From a virus: DNA of 46,230 nt. A program made the position numbers and the translations under genes. Of the stretch, positions 28,602 through 37,141 are shown one piece after another. Position 1 is the stretch's first letter; each line of letters starts with the position of its first letter. The notes beneath the pieces are model-generated. The model was not told the DNA's origin. It saw only the letters and a program-made list of their open reading frames with translations, and searched no databases. The stretch is from positions 1-46,230 of the IMG/VR virus record IMGVR_UViG_3300027712_000053, one strand, 5' to 3'.

Positions 28602-29728
28602 GCTTGCAGCCCTGCAATTGATCCATTGACCACTGCAAACGTCGCCGTGTCGTTTGGAACTCCGTTTGGGCTTGCCGTAAAGCTTCCGGCAATATCAGAG
28701 AAACAAGTTCCAGACTTTTGAACGCCAGTGGATGTAATCGGAAGTTGACTTCCGAGAATGTAGAAGCCGCTCGTCCTCCAATCTGAATACGAAGAGAACT
28801 CAGATAAGTCGCCAATCTCAACACGCACCCCAAACTGTGCTGATGTTGTTGAAGGAAAAGTTGGGTAGTCAATGAGAACGTAGCCAGTTGCACCACCGTT
28901 CCCAAGCGGAAGGCGTGCTGATCCTGTTCCGTAAGTCCAGCCAGGACAATTAGAACGTGAAGGAGTAGAGATCGCAGACAAAGTTATGCTGCACGAAAAC
29001 GACTTGTCTCTGTATTCTCTTCCGCTTTCTTGAAACCCACCCGGGACAGCAACGTACTTTGGACGAAACATCTGATAGGTGCCAGACAAAGTTACATTGA
29101 TGAATCGTGGGTATGCAGCCGCGCCATCTCCGCAGAAGCACCAGCACTGTGCGCATCCGCTTCCCTGCTTCGGCGTTCCATCCGCGTTGCAGCATCCACA
29201 CGGATTCGTCGCGCACGTCGTTCCCACACCCTTGAACGTCTGCCCCGTTCCTTGGCATTCGCACGCTGGCTTGACCGTGCACGTCGTGCCTTCGCAGCAC
29301 GCGCCTTGCAGGTTAGGAGAAAAACAAACATTCACGTCGTAGTTTGCGAGCCAGCCAAAATTGTCGATAGCTGCAATCTCAAACGACTGCTCGTTGAGGC
29401 AAAGGCTCGCGCTAACTGCACCGCTTTGACGACACTGCGAAAGGCTAACGGACTTCCCGTTCACGGCGAGGTCGTCGTCCGCGTAGCCGGTTATCGTCAC
29501 ACTGGCTGGCAACGAGATACTATCCGGCACTGACACAGTTTGTGCGCCAAACATTGCGTCGTCTTTGTAGCAGGGGGCGAGCGGACGAAAGCCGCCAAAC
29601 TGTCCCCAATCGACGGAAAACGTATATTGCTTGCACACCGGAGTGCTAGGATCTACGCAGCACCCGCAGTTCTCTGCGAGCTTGCCCGCCTTCAAGATGA
29701 CCGCGCCGTTCTTGGTTGCTAGCGTCAT
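28598..29728 (-). CDS. Cys-rich tail protein (376 aa)
   Basis: A 376-residue beta-rich protein with a Cys-rich middle block (GACCEGTTCTVKPACECQG, CATNPCGCCNADGTPKQGSG, CAQCWCFCGDG) that resembles disulfide-stabilised repeats of planctomycete surface proteins. The flanks look like fibre or baseplate domains. Because disulfides form outside the cytoplasm, it is likely part of the finished virion. Specific function not recognised. Confidence 0.65.
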   Translation of the reverse strand: MTLATKNGAVILKAGKLAENCGCCVDPSTPVCKQYTFSVDWGQFGGFRPLAPCYKDDAMFGAQTVSVPDSISLPASVTITGYADDDLAVNGKSVSLSQCRQSGAVSASLCLNEQSFEIAAIDNFGWLANYDVNVCFSPNLQGACCEGTTCTVKPACECQGTGQTFKGVGTTCATNPCGCCNADGTPKQGSGCAQCWCFCGDGAAAYPRFINVTLSGTYQMFRPKYVAVPGGFQESGREYRDKSFSCSITLSAISTPSRSNCPGWTYGTGSARLPLGNGGATGYVLIDYPTFPSTTSAQFGVRVEIGDLSEFSSYSDWRTSGFYILGSQLPITSTGVQKSGTCFSDIAGSFTASPNGVPNDTATFAVVNGSIAGLQA

Positions 29729-30360
29729 TAGGTGCAGGCCGTGGTGTCAATCCACTTGAGAGAGCCAGATGCGGTGCCAAGAACTTGCGTCTTCCCGCTG
29801 CTGTAGCCGTCGAGTTGCAGTAGATCAAACGACACAAGCACCCACTCAGACCCAACGCGAGCAATGATGCAATCGTGAGATCCGCTACCGCTGACAGACG
29901 TTAGGTAGTTTTTCGCTGAATAGGTAACGCCAGCAGCCGTGGCATCAGATACTGTGGCAGTAGAATCCTTGCCCCACGCTCCTGTAAAAGTTCCACGTTT
30001 TACGCTGCTCCCAGCACCACCAACGAGGTAGAACGTGGCGTTAGCGCGGGCAAGTAGCACCCATTCATCCGACGCCACATCGTCGTGCTTGTTCCATGCC
30101 GTGACCGTGTTGCCGGTCGACGCTGATTCGCTGCCGGGGTCGCCAACGTAGATAGTCAGCGTCTGGCTGCTTCCCTTTGCCCACGCCTCAGTGGTTTTAC
30201 TCAGGTAGTGCGACGATGCGTAAGCACTACCGCTGCCGCGAATGCCGACCTGCTTTCTATCGCCGCTTTGCACGGTGCGGACAGTGTCGGCAATAGCCTT
30301 GGCGGCGTCATGCGTGAACGTGACGCCCTTTGATTTGTTGGCTTTGTCGCGGGATGCCAT
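29728..30360 (-). CDS. Tail-associated protein with internal repeat (210 aa)
   Basis: A 210-residue protein of beta repeats: TVTAWNKHDDVASDEWVLLA, RANATFYLVGGAGSSVKRG, and a second strand set ending GSEWVLVSFDLLQLDGYS. EWVLxxxxxxxFYL-like units recur, so it may be an internally duplicated beta sandwich. It starts at 30360 in the GTGACGCATG junction. Likely baseplate; not recognised. Confidence 0.6.
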   Translation of the reverse strand: MASRDKANKSKGVTFTHDAAKAIADTVRTVQSGDRKQVGIRGSGSAYASSHYLSKTTEAWAKGSSQTLTIYVGDPGSESASTGNTVTAWNKHDDVASDEWVLLARANATFYLVGGAGSSVKRGTFTGAWGKDSTATVSDATAAGVTYSAKNYLTSVSGSGSHDCIIARVGSEWVLVSFDLLQLDGYSSGKTQVLGTASGSLKWIDTTACT

Positions 30361-30363
30361 GCG

Positions 30364-31218
30364 TCACGACGGGAGTTGTGTGAAGACGCCAGAGTACGAC
30401 GCCTCGCGGTACACCTTGAACGTCAGCATGTCTGGCGGCTGGCCTGCGGTCTTGGCAACGCCGTTGCTCAACGCGACAGGTTCGCTGACGGGCTCTTTCA
30501 GCTTGTCGAGAATCTTCTGCCGACTGCCACTCTTGAGTTCGTTGTAGCCAACGTCCCACAGCTTCAACGCCCAGCCCTCGGCTCGGTAGGCCAACTCAAC
30601 GGAGACTTGCCAGTACGGCACTTCAGAATTGTTGACCTGCTCTACGTCACGCTGTCCGCTAATGCTCTGACACTTGAGCGTGCCTGGAGGAAAGCCGCTC
30701 CACGAGTCGCTGTTGACTGCGTTGATGTACGACATTGCCAGCGAGTATGGGAATGATTGCCGATTGCCAGTGATGGTAATACGCCACTCCGCACACTCTC
30801 GCTCGGCTCCTTCCAGCGGGTCGCCAGCAGTGTTGACAATTAACTTAGGCGAGCCAAACCCTTCGTTGTAATGAACAACAGCAGGAGCCGTTGTCGTGCC
30901 TCCGCTAAATGAAAACTTATCAGCGCGGTCCCACGGCATCGAAGCCCGGTCTTCCGGCTTGATGAGGTCGTAGGTGAACTCAATTTTGTAGTGCAACGGG
31001 TCGCCGTCGTTCTGGCACGACATATCAGTGACGTACACCGCAGGGAACTCAGGGTGCGGGTCGAGCCAAGACACGCCGATGCTATTGTTGATTTCCGAGA
31101 CCGGCGTCGTGGGGTCGTCGACGGTGGCGATGAACGTCCGCTTGCACTTGACGTTCTCTGCGAACCTCTGCGTGGCACCACGCCCGTCGATCACCTCGCG
31201 CCATGCGATGACACTCAT
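30364..31218 (-). CDS. Tail protein after the tape measure (distal tail or hub candidate)
   Basis: A 284-residue protein directly downstream of the tape measure, where distal-tail and hub proteins are encoded in siphoviruses. It has a beta-rich first half (IGVSWLDPHPEFPAVYVTD, YKIEFTYDLIKPEDRASMPW) and a mixed second half (PPGTLKCQSISGQRDVEQVN, YWQVSVELAYRAEGWALKL). No named family is recognised, so the role comes from the position. Confidence 0.6.
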   Translation of the reverse strand: MSVIAWREVIDGRGATQRFAENVKCKRTFIATVDDPTTPVSEINNSIGVSWLDPHPEFPAVYVTDMSCQNDGDPLHYKIEFTYDLIKPEDRASMPWDRADKFSFSGGTTTAPAVVHYNEGFGSPKLIVNTAGDPLEGAERECAEWRITITGNRQSFPYSLAMSYINAVNSDSWSGFPPGTLKCQSISGQRDVEQVNNSEVPYWQVSVELAYRAEGWALKLWDVGYNELKSGSRQKILDKLKEPVSEPVALSNGVAKTAGQPPDMLTFKVYREASYSGVFTQLPS

Positions 31219-33938
31219 ATATTCACAACCTCCGCGTCGGCGAGATCGTCAGCCACCTTCGCGAGCAATCGCGTTTGCTTTTCCATTTCCTTGAGTTGCT
31301 TCTTGGTCGGGTCGTCCTGGCCTCGCAGCAGGCGGAAGAACGTGCTGGCACCCTCGCTGGAGTTGACCTCGGCAGCACCCACCGCACGGCGGTCTGGCCC
31401 AGCGTTGCGTTCTTGCTTGTCCTTCGCGTCCGCAACAGAGTCTTCAAGCTCTTGACGGATGTTGCCCATCCGCTCACGGAACTGAGTTGGATCAATGATG
31501 CCAGCGTCGAGTGCGTCTCGCAGTTTTTCTTGAGCCTCGCGGAACTTGTCCGAGGCGTCTTGCGATGTCTTGCCGGGAAGGTTTTCCGCAGCCTTCTCTC
31601 GCACCCTTGCCTTCGCTTTGTCTTTCTCGTCGTCGGTAAGCGTCTGGTTCTTGTCAATGGCTGCGAGTTCTTCGTTGACTTTGTCTATCTCGCTCTTGAG
31701 CGAGTCGCGTATCTTTTCGGCAAACTTCTGATCCTCGCCCAGCCGCTTGAGTTCGTCGTTCATCGCATCGACGGCTTCGCCCATCCGCGCCTTTGCATCC
31801 TCTGGCGAGATCAATCCGGCCTGCATATCCTTCTTGATCTGCTCGGCGGCTGACGCAAACTGGGCGCGGATTGGGTCAGCAGCGGCACCAAGCGAGGCAC
31901 CAGCCGAAGTAGATTTCTGAAGCTCCTTCGTGATTTCCTCGGCCGCACGGTTGCGGTCCTCGATGGACTTCAACTGCGAGTCAAACGCTGACTTGGCCTG
32001 CTTTGCAGCGTCTCCAAAAGAAGTCTCGTTAAGAATGCCGTCTTGCAACTGCGACTCCAGGCGGCGCAGTTCTTGCTGGTACTTCACCGCAGCATCAAAA
32101 CCAGCCTGCCCAAACTCCGATGCTTTGTCGATAGACGAGGACAAGGCAGACTTTTGTGAGCGAATAGCGTCCGTAATGCTTTTCTGTGCCTGCTCCTCCT
32201 CTCTGGCAGCTTCTTTCATTGCCTCGGCGGCGGCTGCTGCTTTTTCTGCTGAGTCTCCAGCGGGGCTGACTTGCTTGGCGTTTCCAGCGTTGCCCCCTTG
32301 AGACGAGGCAAACGCCTTGCCGATCACAGGGATCTGTGCCAACAAGTTTTGCAGTTGCGTGAGTTGCGACTGAAACGCAGCAATCTTGCCGCCGATATAG
32401 TCAAAAGCCGCCCCTACGGCAGAGCGGATTAGGTCGGCAAGGTTGTTAAGGCCGACAATAAACGGAGACAACGCCAGATTTAGAAGGATGCCCCCAAAAC
32501 GCAAGACGGCCCCGCTGGCAGACAGAAACGTTCCAGCGAGTTGCAACACTCCTTGCGCCACTGCGCCGAACAGAGTTCCAATTGGTCGCAGCACCGAGGC
32601 GATAGGGTCTATGATTGCGTTGATTCCTGAAACAAAATCAGCGAAGCCAGCTGTAAGCGACGCCACCCCGTCGCTGATACCGGCGAACGCCCCAGTGAAT
32701 GCACCGGCAATCGATGCCCCGGTCGCAGCCACAGCAGCCTTGAGGTCTGATGAGGACTTGGCGGCACGCTCGTTTGCAAACGCAAGATCGTCAAATGACT
32801 TGGCATCCAGAGACGACAAAGCCAGCCCGAGCTTTGCGACTTCGTCTCTTGTTCTGCCAGCGTCGAGAGCCTTTTGGATTTGCAAATCTTGGAACGTCGT
32901 CCCAAGCTGCGCAGCCTCAGCGTTCAACGCGGCAACGCTCGTCGCCATTTCGTTTGCAGAGTCACGCGATGAAAAGAACGCTTTCCCTGTCAGGTACACA
33001 GCAGCCGCAAGCTGCCCAAAACCGGGGACGGAAAACGCCGCCAGCCTCGCCAGCACGCCGCCGAGTGCCGTCCCCCCGGCAGACAGCACGCCGAACCCAG
33101 CCGCCTGCGTAGCTGCCGAGACGCCTAGCCTCGTCAAAACAGCAGTAAATGCGGTAGTGATCCCAAAAGTGGCGTTTAGCTGTGTGGCATACGCGGCAAT
33201 CCCCGCCGTCGAGATTCCAGCCGCTCCAGTGGCTTTGAACAACGCCATCGCCACGCTTGCCTTGGTGGCAACGTCTGCAACGCCGCTCACATCAACGCCA
33301 AACGCCGAGAACGAAGCCTCGGCCACTTTGATTACGGCAATCGTGCGAGACAGCCCCAACGCAATACGAAGCAGCCCGTCTGGTGCACTCAAAGAAGTGG
33401 TTGCGGCCTTGTAGAGCTTCCACGCACCAACAACGCCTGCTATCTGTTCACCAAGGCGAACGACAGAGTAGCCAGCACTTGCAACGGAGTCCACCGATGA
33501 GGCGACGTTGCGAAAGGATTCTGCGATCCTGTCAACAGCCGAGGATGCCGATGATGAGACTTCCTCAATCTGCCTTGCGGACGTGGTTACTCCCGTCGCA
33601 GACTTCGTTACCGCGTCCATCTGAGCCTGCGCCTTTGCGACGGCTCGCGTGTAGACTTCCTGCGTGAGCAGCCCACGGCTCAAGTAGGTGTTTAGCTTGG
33701 CAACCGTGTCTGCGTACGCTTCGGCTGGCGTGCGCACGTCTCTGGCAATCTTTGCAGCCTCTCTCATTGCTGCCGCGCCGGATGCAACCGCCTGACTATT
33801 TCGCTGCTGCGCCACTGACGACTGCATAACTGAATCACGCATCGCGCCCATCGCCTCAACGCTTTCGTTGACGGCAGAACGGATGCCTGCGGCAGACGCC
33901 GTAAACGATACTCGCACGTTTCCGATCGCGTCTGCCAT
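31215..33938 (-). CDS. Tail tape measure protein
   Basis: A 907-residue protein, the longest in the window. The N-terminal 130 residues are helical (EAMGAMRDSVMQSSVAQQRN), the middle has several hydrophobic helices (VVGAWKLYKAATTSL, GISTAGIAAYATQL, LAAFSVPGFGQLAAAVYLTG), and the C-terminal third is a long charged coiled coil (SLKSEIDKVNEELAAIDKNQ). This is the usual composition of a tape measure, which sets tail length and crosses the host membrane. It directly follows the tail chaperones. A typical rule of 1.5 Å per residue would give a tail of about 136 nm. Confidence 0.9.
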   Translation of the reverse strand: MADAIGNVRVSFTASAAGIRSAVNESVEAMGAMRDSVMQSSVAQQRNSQAVASGAAAMREAAKIARDVRTPAEAYADTVAKLNTYLSRGLLTQEVYTRAVAKAQAQMDAVTKSATGVTTSARQIEEVSSSASSAVDRIAESFRNVASSVDSVASAGYSVVRLGEQIAGVVGAWKLYKAATTSLSAPDGLLRIALGLSRTIAVIKVAEASFSAFGVDVSGVADVATKASVAMALFKATGAAGISTAGIAAYATQLNATFGITTAFTAVLTRLGVSAATQAAGFGVLSAGGTALGGVLARLAAFSVPGFGQLAAAVYLTGKAFFSSRDSANEMATSVAALNAEAAQLGTTFQDLQIQKALDAGRTRDEVAKLGLALSSLDAKSFDDLAFANERAAKSSSDLKAAVAATGASIAGAFTGAFAGISDGVASLTAGFADFVSGINAIIDPIASVLRPIGTLFGAVAQGVLQLAGTFLSASGAVLRFGGILLNLALSPFIVGLNNLADLIRSAVGAAFDYIGGKIAAFQSQLTQLQNLLAQIPVIGKAFASSQGGNAGNAKQVSPAGDSAEKAAAAAEAMKEAAREEEQAQKSITDAIRSQKSALSSSIDKASEFGQAGFDAAVKYQQELRRLESQLQDGILNETSFGDAAKQAKSAFDSQLKSIEDRNRAAEEITKELQKSTSAGASLGAAADPIRAQFASAAEQIKKDMQAGLISPEDAKARMGEAVDAMNDELKRLGEDQKFAEKIRDSLKSEIDKVNEELAAIDKNQTLTDDEKDKAKARVREKAAENLPGKTSQDASDKFREAQEKLRDALDAGIIDPTQFRERMGNIRQELEDSVADAKDKQERNAGPDRRAVGAAEVNSSEGASTFFRLLRGQDDPTKKQLKEMEKQTRLLAKVADDLADAEVVNI

Positions 33939-33940
33939 TG

Positions 33941-34608
33941 TCACCCGTCCTTGGGCTGGAACAATCCGCCGAGTTTTTCAAGCTCGCGCTTGATTTGGTC
34001 GTCTGTCATCGGCCTGTCGTAATACACCGGCAAAAAAGTGCGTTCGTCAAGGTCTTTGGCACCGGCACTCCACGCAATCGTCGTCGCAATCCTTGCCGCC
34101 TGCATCCACTCCATGCCCCACGGCTCGTGGATGTAGTACGCCGCCCAATCCACAAGCTCCTGGCTGTCAACCGTCGCCAGCAGTTCCTTCACTGACCGAC
34201 CCATTGCAAGAGCCAGGCGGTGATAGAACTTTTTTGAGAGCATGCCCTCTCGCGGAGGGCGGTCTAGTTTTTTGCTGCTTCCTCCACCGAGTCCTTCTGG
34301 AAGCCGTTCAACTTCATGCACTCTTGAAACAACCGATCCAGCACAAGCGCGTTCTTCTCTCCGAGGGCGGCAAGGTCTTCGTTGCTGAACAGCGTCTCGC
34401 CCTTGTCATCACACAGGCACCGACGCAAGAGCTTGACCTTGTACTGCGGAAGCAGCTTCTCTTCGGTGCTAGTCCACTCGCGCTCAAACGACTCCCGCTC
34501 CGTACCGCTCATTACGCGGACGTACACGCTACCGCCCCATTCGGGCACGTTGGTTTCGATGGAGGCCCGGTCGTCGGCGTTGAGAATCTGTTCTTTGGTC
34601 AGCAGCAT
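33941..34608 (-). CDS. Tail assembly chaperone, frameshift fusion (gpGT-like)
   Basis: By a -1 shift at 34267-34273 the chaperone frame joins the 33941 frame, giving 222 residues. The first 114 come from gpG, then LDRPPREGMLSKKFYHRLAL and a helical C-terminal domain (VKELLATVDSQELVDWAAYY, WMQAARIATTIAWSAGAKDL). In many siphoviruses the long product bridges the tape measure and tail-tube subunits and is made at a low, fixed ratio. An internal ATG (34243) could also start the second part alone. Confidence 0.8.
34244..34273 (-). promoter_or_regulatory. -1 ribosomal frameshift signal: slippery A AAA AAC plus hairpin
   Basis: The mRNA has A AAA AAC (34267-34273), with AAA and AAC in the zero frame and the stop TAG directly after. 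Six nucleotides later a perfect 6-bp stem begins (GCCCTC-CGCGA-GAGGGC, 34244-34260). The -1 frame is open into the second chaperone part. This is the standard pattern of tail-chaperone frameshifting. Confidence 0.88.
34264..34608 (-). CDS. Tail assembly chaperone, short product (gpG-like)
   Basis: A 114-residue protein of the typical phage chaperone form: MLLTKEQILNADDRASIETN, VPEWGGSVYVRVMSGTERES, then a Cys-containing turn RRCLCDDKGETLFSNEDLAA and LGEKNALVLDRLFQECMKLN. It coats the tape measure during tail assembly and is absent from mature virions. The ATG at 34608 follows AAAGGAG. The gene sits just before the tape measure. Confidence 0.85.
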   Translation of the reverse strand: MLLTKEQILNADDRASIETNVPEWGGSVYVRVMSGTERESFEREWTSTEEKLLPQYKVKLLRRCLCDDKGETLFSNEDLAALGEKNALVLDRLFQECMKLNGFQKDSVEEAAKN

Positions 34609-34624
34609 GAAATGCTCCTTTGGT

Positions 34625-34993
34625 TTATTGATAACTACGCTTGAACGAGTAGCTCACTCTAAGCACGTCGCCAACTTTTGCCGTCAGCTTGATGTTCTCA
34701 AGGTAAGCAGTGCCAAACGTGAACGACCAGCCTGTGCCGATGACAGACAACCTGCCTTTTGTCCCCACAGTCGCAAGGTTGAACGAGCCAGCGATAGCTT
34801 CTAGCTCAACCGTCTGGTCGCACGTTGTCTTCTCGTAGATGGAAAGGTACTGCCCTGTGTCCTGAGTGACGTTTGGCGACAACGCGCGAATCTCTTTCGC
34901 AGCGGTCGAAAACGATCCGTTAACGCCAACAATTTTGCCAAGCGTAACGCCAGCGAACGATACGGACGTTCCCTGCGACGACGTGACAGACAT
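34625..34993 (-). CDS. Tail-tube-like protein, copy 3
   Basis: A 122-residue beta-rich protein: SVTSSQGTSVSFAGVTLGKI, EIRALSPNVTQDTGQYLSIY, and a C-terminal KVGDVLRVSYSFKRS. It shares the SSQGT start and the VG(D/E)(V/I)xxxSxxFK end with the two genes upstream, so the three are tandem paralogues. Tail-tube proteins have this kind of Ig-like/beta-sandwich fold. Which copy forms the tube is unclear. Confidence 0.75.
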   Translation of the reverse strand: MSVTSSQGTSVSFAGVTLGKIVGVNGSFSTAAKEIRALSPNVTQDTGQYLSIYEKTTCDQTVELEAIAGSFNLATVGTKGRLSVIGTGWSFTFGTAYLENIKLTAKVGDVLRVSYSFKRSYQ

Positions 34994-35005
34994 CAGCAGC
35001 CCCTA

Positions 35006-35374
35006 TCAGTCAGGGGTTCCGCCGAGCTTGAAAGTCATGGACAACTTCACGACTTCACCCACGGCGTACTTTACGCTAGACGCAGTGCACACGGCAGTGC
35101 CGGAAAGCGTGCCGACTGACGTACTGAGTGAGCCTGACGCACCGATCTGCGGGTATGACTCGGCAGTCGAGTAAAGAGCCTCAACCTTGACCTCATCGCC
35201 GTCAAGCAGCTGGGCAGGCTCGTAGGATCGCGGGTCACCGTCAGCGAGCGTCAGGTCGCTGGTGTCGATCGTTCCAGCGGCGCGGCTCACGTCGATGGCA
35301 GTGATATGCCCGATAGAGCCGCCGAACGACAGCGTTGAACCCTGACTGGACGTGATCGTTGGAGTGGTTGGCAT
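35006..35374 (-). CDS. Tail-tube-like protein, copy 2
   Basis: A 122-residue paralogue: TITSSQGSTLSFGGSIGHIT, TSDLTLADGDPRSYEPAQLL and YAVGEVVKLSMTFKLGG. It lies between the other two copies with 12-13 bp spacers. The Cys pair seen in copy 1 (ICTQA) is replaced by a single Cys in VCTASSVKY. Same suggestions as for copy 1: alternate tail tube or decorating subunits. Confidence 0.75.
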   Translation of the reverse strand: MPTTPTITSSQGSTLSFGGSIGHITAIDVSRAAGTIDTSDLTLADGDPRSYEPAQLLDGDEVKVEALYSTAESYPQIGASGSLSTSVGTLSGTAVCTASSVKYAVGEVVKLSMTFKLGGTPD

Positions 35375-35386
35375 TTGATGTACCTA

Positions 35387-35767
35387 TCAAGACTTGGAGA
35401 GCTTAAATGACGCAGAGCCTTTGACGATTTCCCCGACAGCCGCCTTGAGGCTCGCTTGCGTGCAGATAGCCTTCGTGCAGTCACTTGCTTTCGTAGACCC
35501 AAAGTTTCCGGTCAGCACAAACGCGGCCTTGGTGCCAACAGCCGGAAGCGAGTTGCCGATGAAATCAATTTTCACTTCCGGTGAATCCGACAACGGAGAC
35601 TTGCGAAAGATTCGGGAGGTTCCTTGGGCGGTGCCAAGGTGCGACACGTCGGCCTGAGCAGCAGTCGCCGACACTTCAAGCGAAGTAATCTTGTACGACG
35701 CACCGTTGAAAGTGAAGTTTCCAGTGCCTTGCGAGGAAGCAACTGTGCTGGTTGGATCGGTTGGCAT
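35387..35767 (-). CDS. Tail-tube-like protein, copy 1
   Basis: A 126-residue paralogue: TVASSQGTGNFTFNGASYKI, VSHLGTAQGTSRIFRKSPLS and AAVGEIVKGSASFKLSKS. It follows the tail-completion gene, the usual place for the major tail protein. Three copies at this locus are unusual; the tail could be a hetero-polymer or the copies could form tube and terminator. Confidence 0.75.
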   Translation of the reverse strand: MPTDPTSTVASSQGTGNFTFNGASYKITSLEVSATAAQADVSHLGTAQGTSRIFRKSPLSDSPEVKIDFIGNSLPAVGTKAAFVLTGNFGSTKASDCTKAICTQASLKAAVGEIVKGSASFKLSKS

Positions 35768-35775
35768 CCCTGCTC

Positions 35776-36225
35776 CTAGAACGTCGAGGTGACTCGGATC
35801 TCGTACTGCTGGCCGACCGAATAAATCGGCATGGCCTTGCCGTCCACCGGCACCACAATGTCGTCCTGCTCTGTTCTCAGCAGGCTACTTAGTACGTTAC
35901 TGCCCCAGATTGCTTCCGTCGCTCCGTGTAGAACGCTGGTGACGGTGTTTGCCGCCTCGCGGACAGCGGCATAGCTTTCTGCGTATGAGTCCACCTGGAT
36001 CGTGTACGCAACCGCCTCCTCCTCTGGGCCTACCGCAAGCGACCTACTGTCACGGTTGGCAGACAGCCGCCGGAACACGGCAAATGTCAGCACGCCTCCA
36101 TTGTCGGCCTTGGTCGCCCCCTGCGGCGCAATGATCGGGTAGACGCGGAAGTCGAACAGGCTAGCCGTGCGAGGGTCGCTGGTCAGCTTCCAATGCACCC
36201 ACTTCTCAGGAACGTCTTGTTGCAT
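35776..36225 (-). CDS. Tail completion protein (DUF3168-like)
   Basis: A 149-residue protein: FRVYPIIAPQGATKADNGG, LTFAVFRRLSANRDSRSLAV, AVAYTIQVDSYAESYAAVRE and VTSVLHGATEAIWG follow the DUF3168/gp17 pattern of tail-to-head completion proteins. It lies between the HK97 gp10-like gene and the tail-tube genes, the expected position. It should cap the tail at the head-proximal end. Confidence 0.8.
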   Translation of the reverse strand: MQQDVPEKWVHWKLTSDPRTASLFDFRVYPIIAPQGATKADNGGVLTFAVFRRLSANRDSRSLAVGPEEEAVAYTIQVDSYAESYAAVREAANTVTSVLHGATEAIWGSNVLSSLLRTEQDDIVVPVDGKAMPIYSVGQQYEIRVTSTF

Positions 36226-36803
36226 CAGATACCCCCTTCGGCTTGCGCCTTTTCAAGACCAGCGGCCATCTCGCGGGCGATGATGTCGCGGGCTTGGCTG
36301 CTTGTCGCAGAGTAGGCGTTTCCCAGTGGATGAAGCGATCTCGCTCCTCGCACGCGGCGAGCGACCATCGGCCACGACTTGTCGCCCTTCCACCCAGCTG
36401 GCCGCCAATCGCGAATCCCGAACGAGGACAAAAACGGCCCGTGTGTTGGAACTCGATCCGCAGTTCCAAACTCCACAAAATGCGAGTGGTAACCCTTATT
36501 GTCGGCGGTGTTTTTGGATACCGCTCGCTTGTAGCCAACGACGCCGAAAGCGACCATTGACCCACGGTAGTAGCGAACGGCACTGCCGACAGACGCCTTG
36601 AGGTTGCCAGTTGGGCCGAGCGGCGTGTTGGCAAGCAATGCCGCCTCGACGGGGGCAAGTCCAGCCTTAATCGCATCTCGGAGGTAGCCACCAGAGATGG
36701 CCTCTGGAAGTGATTGCAACTTCGCAACCACATTGTCAGCACCCTCCATCCGAATGGAGTTTGACTTGGTTCCGTCAAAGCCGCCGACGGCTCGTCTCGC
36801 CAT
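36225..36803 (-). CDS. HK97 gp10-like head-tail protein
   Basis: A 192-residue protein: MEGADNVVAKLQSLPEAISG, AALLANTPLGPTGNLKASVG, HSHFVEFGTADRVPTHGPFL and a helical C-terminus. The pattern (leading helix, P-x-G-x-L-x-x-S, FVEFGT) is that of HK97 gp10-type tail-completion proteins. ATG 36803 overlaps the upstream stop (TAATG). It probably joins the head-closure ring to the tail. Confidence 0.8.
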   Translation of the reverse strand: MARRAVGGFDGTKSNSIRMEGADNVVAKLQSLPEAISGGYLRDAIKAGLAPVEAALLANTPLGPTGNLKASVGSAVRYYRGSMVAFGVVGYKRAVSKNTADNKGYHSHFVEFGTADRVPTHGPFLSSFGIRDWRPAGWKGDKSWPMVARRVRGARSLHPLGNAYSATSSQARDIIAREMAAGLEKAQAEGGI

Positions 36804-37141
36804 TAGTCCACCTGCTCCGCACAAAGCACCTCTTGCTCTTCAAAGCGGTCGCCTCGAAGCAAGATGCTTTGAATATTGAGGATTCCGCCCTGCCATCGCA
36901 GACGATGCTTAGTCGTCAGGTCTTTTTGAGTTCGCAGTCGCACCTTGTAGCTAATGCTCGTCTGCGTGCGATCACTTTGAACTGCCTCACGAGCGGTGAT
37001 TGCCATGACGCCAGCCCATACAGTCCGCACGGCAATCCACTGGTCGGATGTCTGCACGCTCTCGCCGTAGGCATTGAGCGACTGCTCGCTCAGCTTTTCG
37101 ATGGTTACGCGGCGGCGCAGCGTCCCGGCGTTGAGTGCCAC
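36803..37141 (-). CDS. Head-tail adaptor/head closure protein
   Basis: A 112-residue protein: ALNAGTLRRRVTIEKLSEQS, QWIAVRTVWAGVMAITAREA and SISYKVRLRTQKDLTTKHRL. This is the head-tail joining (H_T_join, SPP1 gp16-like) pattern that seals the portal. It is in the expected order between the connector and the gp10-like gene. Confidence 0.82.
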   Translation of the reverse strand: MALNAGTLRRRVTIEKLSEQSLNAYGESVQTSDQWIAVRTVWAGVMAITAREAVQSDRTQTSISYKVRLRTQKDLTTKHRLRWQGGILNIQSILLRGDRFEEQEVLCAEQVD

